A stretch of 5,052 bases of DNA from Micromonosporaceae bacterium. GTDB taxonomy: Bacteria; Actinomycetota; Actinomycetes; Mycobacteriales; Micromonosporaceae. Below, piece by piece: positions 4,842-5,052 of the stretch. How positions within the stretch are numbered: position 1 is the stretch's first letter; the number at the start of each line of letters is the position of its first letter. The notes beneath the pieces were generated by a model. That model was not told the origin of the DNA. It did no database searches and saw only the letters and a program-made list of their open reading frames with translations. The translations under genes were made by a program, and so were the position numbers. The DNA lies in assembly GCA_019690055.1 (NCBI GenBank), contig JADGGF010000346.1:1-5052 (forward strand), read 5' to 3'.

Positions 4842-5052
4842 TCAAGGTGTCGCCGTTGACGTTGCGGTGCCGCTCGGCGCGGGTGGATCGTCGGTGGGCG
4901 TCGCCGTACCGCCGCTGGGCGATGTGGAGCCGCCGCTGGGCGATTCGGTGTCGTTGCTGGGCTCGCTGGGGGTGTTGGACGGCGAGGGCGGGGCCGGGTC
5001 GGTCGGGGACGGCCCTGGATCGGTCGGGGACGATCCCGGGTCGGTCGGGGAC
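4842..5052 (-). CDS. C-terminal end of a Ser/Pro/Thr/Asp/Gly-rich protein (partial, start outside window)
   Basis: The minus strand is open from the right edge to a TGA at 4842-4844, giving 69 codons with no start inside the window. The peptide is almost entirely Ser, Pro, Thr, Gly, Asp and Ala. It begins with three 7-residue repeats (SPTDPGS, SPTDPGP, SPTDPAP) and later has two SPSGG blocks, ending in TATSTATP. Such low-complexity tails are common at the ends or linkers of actinobacterial surface, secreted or membrane proteins and of some Ser/Thr kinases. The repeats keep a period of exactly 21 bases and the substitutions are consistent with coding, which supports a real gene. The function cannot be told from this tail. 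Confidence 0.65.
   Translation of the reverse strand, partial: SPTDPGSSPTDPGPSPTDPAPPSPSNTPSEPSNDTESPSGGSTSPSGGTATPTDDPPAPSGTATSTATP
4909..5052. repeat. 21-bp repeats coding for a low-complexity tail
   Basis: The 12-mer TCGGTCGGGGAC recurs at 4999-5010, 5020-5031 and 5041-5052, exactly 21 bases apart, and may continue past the edge. A second pair, CCGCCGCTGGGCGAT at 4909-4923 and 4930-4944, also has a 21-base step. They encode the SPTDP and SPSGG units of the partial protein on the minus strand, so they are best read as coding repeats that expand by slippage or unequal crossover. Confidence 0.75.

Overview
This 5,052-base window is very GC-rich. Its GC-ending codons, G-rich ribosome binding sites, lipoprotein sugar-binding protein and AfsR-like HTH/NB-ARC/TPR regulator all point to a high-GC actinobacterium (Actinomycetota). 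I cannot name the genus from sequence alone. The first ~42 bases are almost pure G/C homopolymer, so the left edge may be a contig end.

All three supported genes lie on the minus strand, so transcription runs from right to left. From the right edge: (1) the C-terminal 69 codons of a gene that starts outside the window (4842-5052), encoding a Ser/Pro/Thr/Asp/Gly-rich tail with 7-residue repeats; (2) a gene-free stretch of ~550 bases (4294-4841) with hairpins, a direct repeat and an AT-rich promoter/operator island; (3) a large regulator (1930-4293) with an N-terminal Xre-type helix-turn-helix, an NB-ARC/STAND NTPase module and C-terminal TPR repeats; (4) a gene-free stretch of ~780 bases (1152-1929) with a GC-rich terminator-like hairpin, three tandem stem-loop repeats sharing one loop, a 10-bp tandem repeat and a LacI-type operator-like palindrome; (5) a lipoprotein sugar-binding protein of the XylF/ChvE type (66-1151), whose stop codon lies inside a perfect hairpin. 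Its ATPase and permease partners would be expected further left, outside the window.

The sugar-binding protein and the regulator are separated by a terminator-like hairpin and a long spacer, so they are probably separate transcription units. AACGTT-centred palindromes, the usual core of LacI-family operators, lie upstream of both genes, which may indicate shared sugar-responsive control. This is inference. The most unusual element is the tandem stem-loop array at 1515-1675: the loop is nearly invariant while the stems vary with pairing retained, suggesting a structured repeat rather than coding sequence. I see no RNA genes, transposases, CRISPR arrays or complete new gene system.
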